Assembly: GCA_030150665.1 (NCBI GenBank)
Contig: JASLFJ010000135.1
Coordinates: forward strand, 1-14,552
Source of the DNA: Enterococcaceae bacterium
GTDB lineage: Bacteria; Bacillota; Bacilli; Lactobacillales; Catellicoccaceae
Direction: 5' to 3'
Length of the DNA: 14,552 bases
The position numbers and the translations under genes were made by a program. Numbering within the stretch: the stretch's first letter is position 1; every line of letters starts with the position of its first letter. Positions 1-6,913 of this stretch are shown here, piece by piece. The notes beneath the pieces were generated by a model. It made no database searches, was not told the origin of the DNA, and worked only from the letters and a program-made list of their open reading frames with translations.

Positions 1-483
1 AGTATAATCTCCTTGAAGTAAGCCAGGTTTTGGAAGAGATGATTTTTTAGTGAGGTAAGATGTATAATTAGGGTGAGAAGGTGAGATAAGATTTCCTTCA
101 GGTGTAAAAACCTTAGGAACTAAAGCGACAGTATTTGGAGAAAGTGTTGGGATAATTTGTTTTAAATGGTTTAAATAAGTATTAGAAACGGCAGTATCTT
201 GATCTAATAAAATCAACCAAGGAATACATGCTTGTTTTGCTAAAGTAAGTCCGGTTTGATAAGCTTGATATGTATACCCATTTTTTGGATTATGAATATA
301 TGTTATATTATATGTTAAGCGCAGTTGATTAAGGATCGCCTCTTCTGTAGCTTGTAAAGGACTATTATCATAGATTAATAAATGGTGCTCTTTAAGTTCT
401 GGCTGCATTTGTAATGTTTGAAATGTTTGAGAGTCGGTTAAAGATTGTTGATAAAGTACAATGATTAAACACGCATTACTCAT
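1..483 (-). CDS. Family 2 glycosyltransferase, N-terminal part (partial, runs off left edge)
   Basis: Translating the minus strand from ATG at 483 gives 161 uninterrupted codons to the window edge, so the C-terminus is missing. A strong AAAGGAG sits 6 nt upstream of the ATG. The start reads MSNACLIIVLYQQS, a typical first beta strand of the GT-A fold. It is followed by LLIYDNS (about residues 35-41), an HNPKNGYTYQAYQTG-like nucleotide-sugar segment (63-77), and LLDQDT (about 89-94), which fits the DxD metal/nucleotide-sugar site of GT2 enzymes. Then comes VALVPKVF (119-126), resembling the AAIVPKV stretch in the GT2 protein encoded at 1812-2600. Family knowledge: GT2 enzymes with this layout are often rhamnosyl- or other wall-polysaccharide transferases that act at the cytoplasmic face of the membrane. 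The gene lies next to, and points away from, a rhamnose-polysaccharide locus, so a role in the same polymer or its decoration is inferred. The sugar donor cannot be told. Confidence 0.85.
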   Translation of the reverse strand, partial: MSNACLIIVLYQQSLTDSQTFQTLQMQPELKEHHLLIYDNSPLQATEEAILNQLRLTYNITYIHNPKNGYTYQAYQTGLTLAKQACIPWLILLDQDTAVSNTYLNHLKQIIPTLSPNTVALVPKVFTPEGNLISPSHPNYTSYLTKKSSLPKPGLLQGDYT

Positions 484-533
484 AAATTAGCTCCTTTACT
501 GAATTGATCCATTACATTAAAAAATTACTTTTT

Positions 534-562
534 TTTATTTTTTAGCTAAATTTTTGTATAAT
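534..562 (+). promoter_or_regulatory. Possible promoter for the wall-polysaccharide operon
   Basis: A perfect TATAAT lies at 557-562, with a weak -35-like TTTATT at 534-539 and 17-bp spacing. It lies in the AT-rich intergenic space upstream of the first plus-strand gene, leaving a leader of roughly 80 nt. A second TATAAT at 586-591 and a third at 628-633 have no good -35. The third is also too close to the ribosome binding site at 638-644 to be useful. The assignment is tentative. Confidence 0.3.
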
Positions 563-589
563 AACCAAAGAAGTAAAAATATAGATATA

Positions 590-598
590 ATTATATCA
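590..598 (-). promoter_or_regulatory. Possible extended -10 promoter for the leftward glycosyltransferase
   Basis: On the minus strand the bases read TGATATAAT, a perfect extended -10 (TGn plus TATAAT). No convincing -35 hexamer lies upstream, which is tolerable for an extended -10. Transcription would start near 583 and leave a leader of about 100 nt before the ATG at 483. The -10 is half of the 14-bp palindrome at 584-597. This is judged from consensus only. Confidence 0.35.
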
Positions 599-651
599 TA
601 GTCTTAATAGACCGTGTAGTGATGAAGTATAATAGATAAGGGGATTAAGAT

Positions 652-1788
652 ATGACCATGACAACGACACCTATTTCATTTCAATTGATTATTGGTTTTT
701 TTATCACAATTTTATTTGGGTTGATATTAACACCAATTATGAAATTGATAACTTTTCGTTTAGGTGCAGTAGATATGCCTAACGAACGTCGTATTAATAA
801 AAAGCCAATGCCTACAGCAGGAGGATTGTCTATTTTTGTAACCTTTAGTTTTGCCTGCCTTGTTTTATTTCGTGATGTTATTCCCCAATCCTATATTATT
901 CCAGTTCTGTTAGCTGCAAGTATTATTATTATTACAGGACTATTAGATGATATTTACGAGCTAACACCAAGACAAAAAATGATCGGCGTTCTTCTTGCTG
1001 CATTAGTTATCTATTATGTGGCTAATATTCGCTTTGACTCAATTACTTTGTTTTATTTAGGTACGTTTAAATTAAGATGGTTAAGTTTACCATTTACCTT
1101 GTTATGGATTGCTGCAATTACTCATGCAATTAATTTAATTGATGGCCTTGATGGCTTAGCTTCTGGAGTTTCTATGATTGCCTTAATGACAATGGGAATT
1201 ACCGGTTATTTCTTTTTACACGTTTCAACCAGTTATATTCCTATTGTGATCTTTACATTAGTTGCAAGTATTGCTAGTTTTTTTCCTTATAATTTTTATC
1301 CTGCAAAGATTTATTTAGGAGATACTGGAGCTTTATTTTTAGGGTTTATGATTGCCGTACTTTCACTCCAAGGATTAAAAAATGCCACCTTTATCTCTTT
1401 ACTCACACCATTAGTTATTTTAGGCGTTCCGTTAACAGATACTATTTATGCAATTATTCGCCGTAAGATTCATAGAAGACCGATTTCTTCAGCAGATAAA
1501 ATGCATCTACATCACCGCTTGCTTTCTTTAGGGTTTACACATCGAGGGGCGGTTCTTACGATTTATTGTTTAGCACTTGTCTTTTCTTTTATCTCTTTAT
1601 TGTTTAATTATACAAGTGTTTGGGGCGTTATTTTATTAATTATTGCTTGTCTTTTCGGCCTTCAGCTATTTATTGAAATGATTGGTCTTGTTGGTGAAGA
1701 TCATCAACCATTACTTTATTTACTGCGTCTTTTAGGAAATAAAGAATTTCGAGATAAAGAGCTGAAAAAGAAAAACTTAAAAAAATAA
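652..1788 (+). CDS. epaA: Undecaprenyl-phosphate GlcNAc-1-phosphate transferase (WecA/TagO family), EpaA-like
   Basis: This polytopic membrane enzyme of the MraY/WecA/TagO family moves GlcNAc-1-phosphate from UDP-GlcNAc to undecaprenyl phosphate, the first step of wall polysaccharide or teichoic acid synthesis. The 378 residues match the family length and contain about ten or eleven hydrophobic segments. The family motifs are all present: MPNERRINKKPMPTAGG near 42-58, the Asp pair LLDDIY at 97-102, NLIDGLDG at 161-168, YLGDTG at 221-226, and the C-terminal HLHHR at 285-289, the histidine motif that separates WecA/TagO types from MraY. AAGGGGA at 638-644, 7 nt upstream, supports the ATG at 652 over the one at 658. 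The gene is first in a run of wall-polysaccharide genes, which matches epaA of Enterococcus. The symbol is given from motif and context. A tagO-type role in teichoic acid synthesis is the alternative and could coexist. Confidence 0.93.
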   Translation: MTMTTTPISFQLIIGFFITILFGLILTPIMKLITFRLGAVDMPNERRINKKPMPTAGGLSIFVTFSFACLVLFRDVIPQSYIIPVLLAASIIIITGLLDDIYELTPRQKMIGVLLAALVIYYVANIRFDSITLFYLGTFKLRWLSLPFTLLWIAAITHAINLIDGLDGLASGVSMIALMTMGITGYFFLHVSTSYIPIVIFTLVASIASFFPYNFYPAKIYLGDTGALFLGFMIAVLSLQGLKNATFISLLTPLVILGVPLTDTIYAIIRRKIHRRPISSADKMHLHHRLLSLGFTHRGAVLTIYCLALVFSFISLLFNYTSVWGVILLIIACLFGLQLFIEMIGLVGEDHQPLLYLLRLLGNKEFRDKELKKKNLKK

Positions 1789-1811
1789 GGCATTATGAGA
1801 GGAAGATATTG

Positions 1812-2600
1812 GTGGAAGATCAACCTGTTGTTATTAGTATTGTAACGCATAACAGTCAGCATTTATTTGAAACATTAGATTATTTGTATGAGGAAATTGG
1901 TACAGATCCTAAATACCATATTAAAGTTTATAATAATGCTTCAAGTGCACAATATCGCAAACGTTTAGATCCTTATATGTCTTGGCTAACAGTGATTGAT
2001 AGTGAAGAAAATCATGGATTTGGTTATGGACATAATCAAAACTTATGTCAAGAAACAGGAACTTATGCGGTTATTTGTAATCCGGATATTTTAGTGACGA
2101 AAAAGACACTTAACGCGCTAGAACAAGAGATGATTCACCGGCCCAATAGTGCAGCTATTGTTCCTAAAGTTTTAAATCCAGATGGGTCAACACAACACCT
2201 AGTACGTGATCAATTAAGTATTTTAGATTACTTTTTACGGTTTTTACCGAAAAAAGTAAAACAATACAAAAAAATTGATCAGAGACTTGCTCGTTATGAA
2301 TGTCGGCAGTTACCTGAAGATCGAGTGAGCCAAATCCGAATGGGTTCAGGATGCTTTTTATGGATTGATCTTCAAAAATATCAAGAAATTGGTGGGTTTG
2401 ATGAACAATTTTTTATGTATTTTGAAGATAATGATCTATGTTTGCGTTATGAAAAGGCAGGATATTCTTTATGGTATACTCCTTTTGAAACGGTTATTCA
2501 TTATTATGGGCAAGGAGCACATCATGACCAAAAGTTATTTCGTATTTTTATAACCTCTATGGTTAAATTTTTTAATAAGTGGGGTTGGCGATGGAAGTAG
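1812..2600 (+). CDS. epaB: GT2 glycosyltransferase, WbbL/EpaB-like probable rhamnosyltransferase
   Basis: This 262-residue cytoplasmic or membrane-associated glycosyltransferase has a GT-A fold. The N-terminal strand is VVISIVTHNS (about 6-15). The motifs are YNNAS (40-44), ENHGFGYGHN (66-75, typical of the WbbL-like branch), CNPDI as the DxD variant (89-93), GSGCFL (178-183) and a C-terminal FMYFEDNDLC segment (201-210) carrying the likely acidic catalytic base. Known WbbL-like members transfer L-rhamnose from dTDP-rhamnose to GlcNAc-PP-undecaprenol. Position directly after the lipid-carrier GlcNAc-1-P transferase and upstream of the dTDP-rhamnose genes fits that job, so the rhamnose specificity is inferred. 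The start is uncertain: GAGG at 1799-1802 precedes TTG at 1809 by 6 nt and GTG at 1812 by 9 nt. GTG is preferred as the commoner start codon. It overlaps the next gene by 10 nt. Confidence 0.87.
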   Translation: MEDQPVVISIVTHNSQHLFETLDYLYEEIGTDPKYHIKVYNNASSAQYRKRLDPYMSWLTVIDSEENHGFGYGHNQNLCQETGTYAVICNPDILVTKKTLNALEQEMIHRPNSAAIVPKVLNPDGSTQHLVRDQLSILDYFLRFLPKKVKQYKKIDQRLARYECRQLPEDRVSQIRMGSGCFLWIDLQKYQEIGGFDEQFFMYFEDNDLCLRYEKAGYSLWYTPFETVIHYYGQGAHHDQKLFRIFITSMVKFFNKWGWRWK

Positions 2601-3337
2601 CAAGAAAACGTGCACCTGTTGAAGTATGTATGACAACATATAATGGTATCAACTATGTTAAAGAACAAGTGCTCAGTATAGTTAAACAACTTAAAGAAGA
2701 TGATTGTTTAAGCATTGTTGATGATGGCTCTACTGATGGAACTTTAGAATATTTAATGGAGCTTGCATCGTTAGATTCTAGAATTAATCTTTATCAACAT
2801 CATCGTCAAGGTGTTGTTTTTAATATTGAATTTTTATTAAAGAAGGCTCAAGCCTCTTATATTTTTTTAAGTGATCAAGATGATATTTGGGATAGTGATA
2901 AAGTAGATATTATTTTAAATTATTTTCAACAACATCCAAATATTGATGTAGTAATGACAGATCTTAGAGTTATTAATCATATTAATGAGCTTATGTATCC
3001 TTCATTTTGTTATGAACGGCAGTGTCGCTTAGGTTTTTGGCCAAATTTATTAAAAAACAGTTATATAGGTTGTGCGATGGCTTTTAGAAAAGAAGCATTA
3101 GACTATATTTTGCCATTTCCTAAACAAATTCCTATGCATGATTGGTGGATTGGTCTGATTGCAAGTAAGTATGCTAAGATGGATATTTTATTTCGGACGA
3201 CGATGAGTTATAGAAGACATGAAGATAATGTATCAGAATGGCGATCCACAACACCTTGGAGTCAAAGATTTTTATGGCGCTGGTATTTATATAAAGGAAT
3301 CCTGTGTAGAGGAAAAGAATTTAAGGATAAAAGATGA
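2591..3337 (+). CDS. epaC: GT2 glycosyltransferase, EpaC/RgpB-like probable rhamnosyltransferase
   Basis: This is a second GT-A glycosyltransferase, of 248 residues. It shows CMTTYNG near 13-19, SIVDDGSTDGT (41-51, nucleotide-binding DDGS), FLSDQDDIW (92-100, the DxD metal site), a conserved GCAMAFR segment (160-166) and MHDWW (182-186), the HDWW motif of the RgpB/EpaC-like branch. RgpB-type enzymes extend rhamnan chains. The precise linkage made here is unknown. The longest frame begins at GTG 2579, but no ribosome binding site lies before it. ATG 2591 has GTGGGG at 2579-2584, 6 nt upstream, and is preferred. The start overlaps the end of the preceding gene by 10 nt, which implies translational coupling. 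In Enterococcus two GT genes (epaC, epaD) are expected at this place and only one is present, so the C rather than D label is a guess. Confidence 0.83.
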   Translation: MEVARKRAPVEVCMTTYNGINYVKEQVLSIVKQLKEDDCLSIVDDGSTDGTLEYLMELASLDSRINLYQHHRQGVVFNIEFLLKKAQASYIFLSDQDDIWDSDKVDIILNYFQQHPNIDVVMTDLRVINHINELMYPSFCYERQCRLGFWPNLLKNSYIGCAMAFRKEALDYILPFPKQIPMHDWWIGLIASKYAKMDILFRTTMSYRRHEDNVSEWRSTTPWSQRFLWRWYLYKGILCRGKEFKDKR

Positions 3338-3344
3338 TCATGTA

Positions 3345-3373
3345 TTGATTTTTTTAACTAAACATGACACAAT
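3345..3373 (+). promoter_or_regulatory. Possible internal promoter upstream of rmlA
   Basis: The 95-bp gap between the second GT2 gene and rmlA is much longer than the other gaps in this block. It holds TTGATT at 3345-3350 and CACAAT at 3368-3373 with a 17-bp spacer, each a 4-of-6 match to consensus. No terminator-like hairpin precedes it, so readthrough from the upstream promoter is also likely. This is weak evidence. Confidence 0.22.
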
Positions 3374-3432
3374 AGCGAGTAGAATACTTACCTAATTTGA
3401 TGGGTAAATAAATGATAAAAGGAGCGTTTTAT

Positions 3433-4302
3433 ATGAAAGGAATTATTTTAGCTGGAGGCAGTGGTACACGTTTATATCCACTAACGAAAGCAACCTCTAA
3501 GCAATTAATGCCAATTTATGATAAACCAATGATTTATTATCCATTATCTATTTTAATGTTAGCGGGAATTAAAGAGATTTTAATTATTTCAACTCCTGAA
3601 GATACACCGCGTTTTGAGCGTCTTTTTGGTGATGGATCACAATTTGGGATTCGTTTAGAATATGCCGTTCAAGAAAAGCCAGAAGGACTTGCTCAAGCAT
3701 TTATTATTGGAGAAGAGTTTATTGGTGATGATGCTGTTTGCTTGATTTTAGGAGATAATATTTACTATGGAGACGGCTTATCAGAACAATTACAACGTGC
3801 TGCACAAAAAAAAGAAGGAGCTACTGTTTTTGGTTATCATGTTCAAGATCCAGAGCGCTTTGGTGTAGTAGCATTTGATGAGCATATGAAAGCTATTTCT
3901 ATTGAAGAAAAACCTGAAAAGCCACAAAGTAATTATGCAGTTACAGGTCTTTATTTTTATGATAATGATGTTGTTTCGATTGCAAAACAAATTCAACCTT
4001 CAGAACGCGGTGAGTTAGAGATTACAGATGTGAATAAAGTTTATTTAAAACGAGGTACGTTAAGTGTTGAACTTTTAGGTCGTGGCTTTGCTTGGTTAGA
4101 TACAGGAACGCATGAATCATTACTAGAAGCATCTTTATTTATTTCTACGATTGAAAAACGTCAAAATTTAAAAGTAGCCTGTTTAGAAGAAATTGCTTAC
4201 CGTATGGGTTATATTACACGTGAGCAGTTAGCAGAACTAGCAAAACCTTTAGCAAAAAATCAATATGGACAGTATTTATTACGTCTAGTAAATGAGGGAT
4301 AG
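3433..4302 (+). CDS. rmlA: Glucose-1-phosphate thymidylyltransferase RmlA (EpaE-like)
   Basis: RmlA catalyses the first step of dTDP-L-rhamnose synthesis, dTTP + glucose-1-phosphate to dTDP-glucose + PPi, in the cytoplasm. The 289 residues match the family's usual length. Visible motifs are LAGGSGTRLYP (6-16, the nucleotidyltransferase signature), SKQL (22-25), LGDN (107-110, metal-binding Asp108), IEEKP (157-161), and WLDTGTHE (221-228, second metal Asp223). The open frame also contains ATG 3412, but AAAAGGAG at 3417-3424 lies 8 nt before ATG 3433, and MKGIILAGG is the family N-terminus, so 3433 is chosen. It is followed after 2 nt by rmlC. The order rmlA-C-B-D is the usual one in streptococci and enterococci, where these are epaE-F-G-H. 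Confidence 0.97.
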   Translation: MKGIILAGGSGTRLYPLTKATSKQLMPIYDKPMIYYPLSILMLAGIKEILIISTPEDTPRFERLFGDGSQFGIRLEYAVQEKPEGLAQAFIIGEEFIGDDAVCLILGDNIYYGDGLSEQLQRAAQKKEGATVFGYHVQDPERFGVVAFDEHMKAISIEEKPEKPQSNYAVTGLYFYDNDVVSIAKQIQPSERGELEITDVNKVYLKRGTLSVELLGRGFAWLDTGTHESLLEASLFISTIEKRQNLKVACLEEIAYRMGYITREQLAELAKPLAKNQYGQYLLRLVNEG

Positions 4303-4304
4303 TT

Positions 4305-4877
4305 ATGGCAAAATTAACACAGTTACCAACACAATTAGCAGATGTTATTTTTTTAGAGACTACTGTGTTTGGGGATCATCGTGGTTTTTTTACAGAAAGT
4401 TATTCAGAACAAGACTTTAAAGAAGTAGGTATTACCACCCACTTTGTACAAGATAATCATTCATTATCGGTAGAAGCAGGTGTGCTTCGCGGCCTACATT
4501 TTCAAAAAGGAGCGTATGCACAGTCAAAACTCATTCGTGTGGTTACAGGAGCTGTTTGGGATGTGATTGTGGATTTAAGAAAAGGTAGTCCAACTTATGG
4601 TCAGTGGGAAGGTTTTATTTTATCAGAACACAATCATCGTCAATTATTTGTACCTAAAGGATTTGCCCATGGATTTGTGACACTTACCCCTAATGTGAAC
4701 TTTTTATATAAATGTGATGCCTATTACCATGCACCTGCAGATGCTGGAATTGCTTATAATGATCCAGATTTAAAGATTGCATGGCCTGTTGATTTAAATC
4801 GTGCTATTTTATCTGAAAAAGATCAACACCATCCAACATTACGCGAGTTTGAAGCGGAGAATACTTTTGTTTACTAA
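4305..4877 (+). CDS. rmlC: dTDP-4-dehydrorhamnose 3,5-epimerase RmlC (EpaF-like)
   Basis: RmlC epimerises C3 and C5 of dTDP-4-keto-6-deoxyglucose to give dTDP-4-keto-L-rhamnose, the third step of the pathway. The 190-residue protein has the cupin layout: DHRGFFTESY (24-33), VLRGLHFQ (60-67) with the catalytic His65 and substrate-binding Arg62, QSKLIRV (73-79), GAVWDVIVDLR (82-92), FVPKGFAHGF (115-124) and LYKCDAYYH (134-142) with the active-site Tyr135. GAGGGAT at the very end of rmlA serves as ribosome binding site, and the two genes are 2 nt apart, so they are surely cotranscribed. Acidic and aromatic residues after 150 (YNDPDLKIAWP) are also conserved in the family. There is nothing unusual in length or motifs. 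Confidence 0.96.
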   Translation: MAKLTQLPTQLADVIFLETTVFGDHRGFFTESYSEQDFKEVGITTHFVQDNHSLSVEAGVLRGLHFQKGAYAQSKLIRVVTGAVWDVIVDLRKGSPTYGQWEGFILSEHNHRQLFVPKGFAHGFVTLTPNVNFLYKCDAYYHAPADAGIAYNDPDLKIAWPVDLNRAILSEKDQHHPTLREFEAENTFVY

Positions 4878-4905
4878 GTCGACACGTGAAGGAGAGAGTA
4901 TAGTT

Positions 4906-5934
4906 ATGAAAAAGATTATGGTTACTGGAGGAGCAGGATTTATTGGCTCTAACTTTGTACATTATGTTGTCAAACATCATCCTGAGATTCATGTTACAGT
5001 ATTAGATAAATTAACATATGCAGGTAATGAGCGTAATTTAGAAGGGCTTCCTGAAGATCGTGTGACGTTAGTTGTTGGAGATATTGCTGATGCGGCATTA
5101 GTGAATGAGTTAGTTCCTCAAATGGATGCTGTAGTTCACTATGCAGCAGAATCCCATAATGATAACTCATTAAAAGATCCCTATCCTTTTGTTCATACAA
5201 ATTTAATTGGGACATATACTTTAATTGAAGCATGTCGTCATCATGATGTGCGTTTCCACCATGTTTCAACCGATGAAGTTTATGGAGACTTACCGCTTCG
5301 AGAAGAGCTTCCTGGTAACGGTGAAGGTGAGGGTGAGAAATTTACAGATAAAACGCCTTATAATCCATCTAGTCCTTATTCATCAACTAAGGCAGGGTCT
5401 GACCTTTTAGTACGTGCTTGGGTACGTTCTTTTGGCTTAAAAGCTACAATCTCTAATTGTTCTAATAATTACGGACCTTATCAACACATTGAAAAATTTA
5501 TTCCGCGTCAAATTACCAATATTTTATGCGGTATTCCACCAAAATTATATGGAGATGGGAAAAATGTTCGTGATTGGATCCATACAGAGGATCACTCTGC
5601 AGCGGTTTGGACGATTTTAACGCGTGGTAAAATTGGTGAAACTTATTTAATTGGTGCTGATGGAGAAGAAGATAATAAAACGGTGATGGAACTGATTTTA
5701 GAATTAATGGGACAACCTAAAGATAGTTATATTCATGTTAAGGATCGTCCAGGGCATGATCTTAGATATGCGATTGATGCATCTAAGTTGCGTGATGAAT
5801 TAGGTTGGCGACCTCAATTTACTAATTTTAAAGATGGCTTAAAAGATACTATTGAGTGGTACCAAAATAATGAAGATTGGTGGATTCAAGATAAAGAAGC
5901 TATTGAAGCAAGTTATGCGGCACAAGGGCAGTAA
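4906..5934 (+). CDS. rmlB: dTDP-glucose 4,6-dehydratase RmlB (EpaG-like)
   Basis: RmlB makes dTDP-4-keto-6-deoxyglucose from dTDP-glucose with bound NAD, the second step of the pathway. The 342 residues form a short-chain dehydrogenase fold: TGGAGFIGSN (7-16, dinucleotide binding), YAAESHNDNS (79-88), STDEVYGDLP (121-130, catalytic Thr-Asp-Glu 122-124), YSSTK (158-162, catalytic Tyr and Lys), NNYGPYQ, and RDWIH for substrate binding. A Gly/Glu-rich insert at 137-145 (PGNGEGEGE) is normal for Lactobacillales RmlB. The frame is open upstream to 4801 within rmlC, but AAGGAG at 4889-4894 and the family N-terminus MKKIMVTGGAG fix ATG 4906. There is a 28-nt gap after rmlC. Confidence 0.97.
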   Translation: MKKIMVTGGAGFIGSNFVHYVVKHHPEIHVTVLDKLTYAGNERNLEGLPEDRVTLVVGDIADAALVNELVPQMDAVVHYAAESHNDNSLKDPYPFVHTNLIGTYTLIEACRHHDVRFHHVSTDEVYGDLPLREELPGNGEGEGEKFTDKTPYNPSSPYSSTKAGSDLLVRAWVRSFGLKATISNCSNNYGPYQHIEKFIPRQITNILCGIPPKLYGDGKNVRDWIHTEDHSAAVWTILTRGKIGETYLIGADGEEDNKTVMELILELMGQPKDSYIHVKDRPGHDLRYAIDASKLRDELGWRPQFTNFKDGLKDTIEWYQNNEDWWIQDKEAIEASYAAQGQ

Positions 5935-5960
5935 TTAGAATTCAGATGGGACGTGATTCA

Positions 5961-6812
5961 ATGACATGTTTAATTACAGGAAGTAATGGGCAGTTAGGAA
6001 CAGAGTTAAGATATTTACTTGATGAACAAGGTATAGATTATCTAGCAACAGATGCTAAAGAATTAGATATTACAGATGAACAAGCTGTATTGGATTATTT
6101 TGAAAAACACCAACCCGATGTTGTCTTTCACTGCGCTGCTTATACAGCGGTAGATAAAGCAGAAACAGAAGGTAAAGCATTGAATGAAGCGGTTAACGTT
6201 TTAGGAACAAAATATATTGCTCAAGCAGCCCAAAAGCATCAAGCATTACTTATTTATGTTAGTACAGATTATGTGTTTGATGGTAAAAAAGAAGGCGGTA
6301 TGTACCGTACGGATGATCCTGTTAATCCATTAAATGAGTATGGTCGTACAAAATGGGAAGGCGAAGAGATGGTTCGTGAGTTATGTAGTGCTTACTACAT
6401 TGTCAGAACGTCTTGGGTCTTTGGTAACTATGGACATAATTTTGTCTATACGATGTTAAAGCTTGCAAAAACTCATGATACGTTAACGGTTGTTAACGAT
6501 CAAATCGGACGTCCAACATGGACACGAACATTAGCTGAATTTTTACTATTTTTAGATCAAACGCGTCCAGCTTATGGAACGTATCATTTATCCAACCAAA
6601 ACAGTTGTAGCTGGTATGAATTTGCTCAAGAAATTTTAAAAGATACATCAGTTACTGTGCTTCCCGTAGATTCTAGTGCTTATCCACAAGTAGCGCAACG
6701 GCCAATGTATAGTGTGATGGATTTAAGTAAAACAGAAGCGTTAGGATTTAATATTCCTACATGGCAAGAAGCATTACATAAGATGATGGCACAAATTGAT
6801 ACATCAAAATAA
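5961..6812 (+). CDS. rmlD: dTDP-4-dehydrorhamnose reductase RmlD (EpaH-like)
   Basis: RmlD reduces dTDP-4-keto-L-rhamnose with NAD(P)H to dTDP-L-rhamnose, the last step. The 283 residues match the family length. Motifs are LITGSNGQLG (4-13, cofactor site), DITD (36-39), FHCAAYTAVDKAE (56-68), STDYVFDG (101-108), YGRTK (127-131, catalytic Tyr and Lys) and RTSWVFG. ATG 5946 lies in frame but lacks a ribosome binding site. ATG 5961 has a modest GGGA at 5948-5951, 9 nt upstream, and matches the family N-terminus, so it is chosen with moderate certainty. This is the last gene of the block, followed 11 nt later by an intrinsic terminator. The polysaccharide ABC transporter and polymerase genes that follow in Enterococcus epa loci are absent at this point. 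Confidence 0.95.
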   Translation: MTCLITGSNGQLGTELRYLLDEQGIDYLATDAKELDITDEQAVLDYFEKHQPDVVFHCAAYTAVDKAETEGKALNEAVNVLGTKYIAQAAQKHQALLIYVSTDYVFDGKKEGGMYRTDDPVNPLNEYGRTKWEGEEMVRELCSAYYIVRTSWVFGNYGHNFVYTMLKLAKTHDTLTVVNDQIGRPTWTRTLAEFLLFLDQTRPAYGTYHLSNQNSCSWYEFAQEILKDTSVTVLPVDSSAYPQVAQRPMYSVMDLSKTEALGFNIPTWQEALHKMMAQIDTSK

Positions 6813-6823
6813 AGAGGATAATA

Positions 6824-6875
6824 AATAGCGGGACAAGATCGTAATATTGAGGTTGATCTTGCACGCTATTTTTTT
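6824..6875 (+). terminator. Rho-independent terminator of the rhamnose operon
   Basis: AATAGCG at 6824-6830 pairs with CGCTATT at 6864-6870, and CAAGATC at 6834-6840 pairs with GATCTTG at 6855-6861. A small asymmetric internal loop separates the stems, a 14-nt apical loop tops the hairpin, and a seven-T run covers 6869-6875. It begins 11 nt after the rmlD stop. Confidence 0.85.
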
Positions 6876-6913
6876 ATCTCAATTGCTGTTATAAAGAAAG
6901 AGGGGTGAGTGAG

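Noticed and set aside
2365..2553. A short plus-strand open frame inside the EpaB-like gene.
   Set aside because: It is a shifted reading of the conserved glycosyltransferase C-terminus and has no start signal of its own.
3388..3407. Small inverted repeat TTACC / GGTAA before rmlA, considered as an attenuator or terminator.
   Set aside because: The stem is only 5 bp with a 10-nt loop and no T-run, so it is too weak to be functional on this evidence.
4801..4905. N-terminal extension of RmlB in the longest open frame.
   Set aside because: It overlaps rmlC, has no ribosome binding site and has no match to RmlB N-termini. The AAGGAG before 4906 and the MKKIMVTGG start identify the real beginning.
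4994..5269. A 91-codon open frame on the minus strand inside rmlB.
   Set aside because: It is entirely antisense to a well-conserved gene, has no ribosome binding site or recognisable domain, and looks like a shadow frame, as do the similar frames opposite or within adcB, sufD, sufS and sufB.
6482..6497. GTTAAC repeated with a 4-bp spacer, resembling an AdcR zinc-regulator operator upstream of adcC.
   Set aside because: It lies inside the rmlD coding sequence, more than 400 bp before adcC and upstream of a terminator. The spacer is 4 bp rather than the 2 bp of the known TTAAC-N2-GTTAA box, and the bases encode ordinary RmlD residues.
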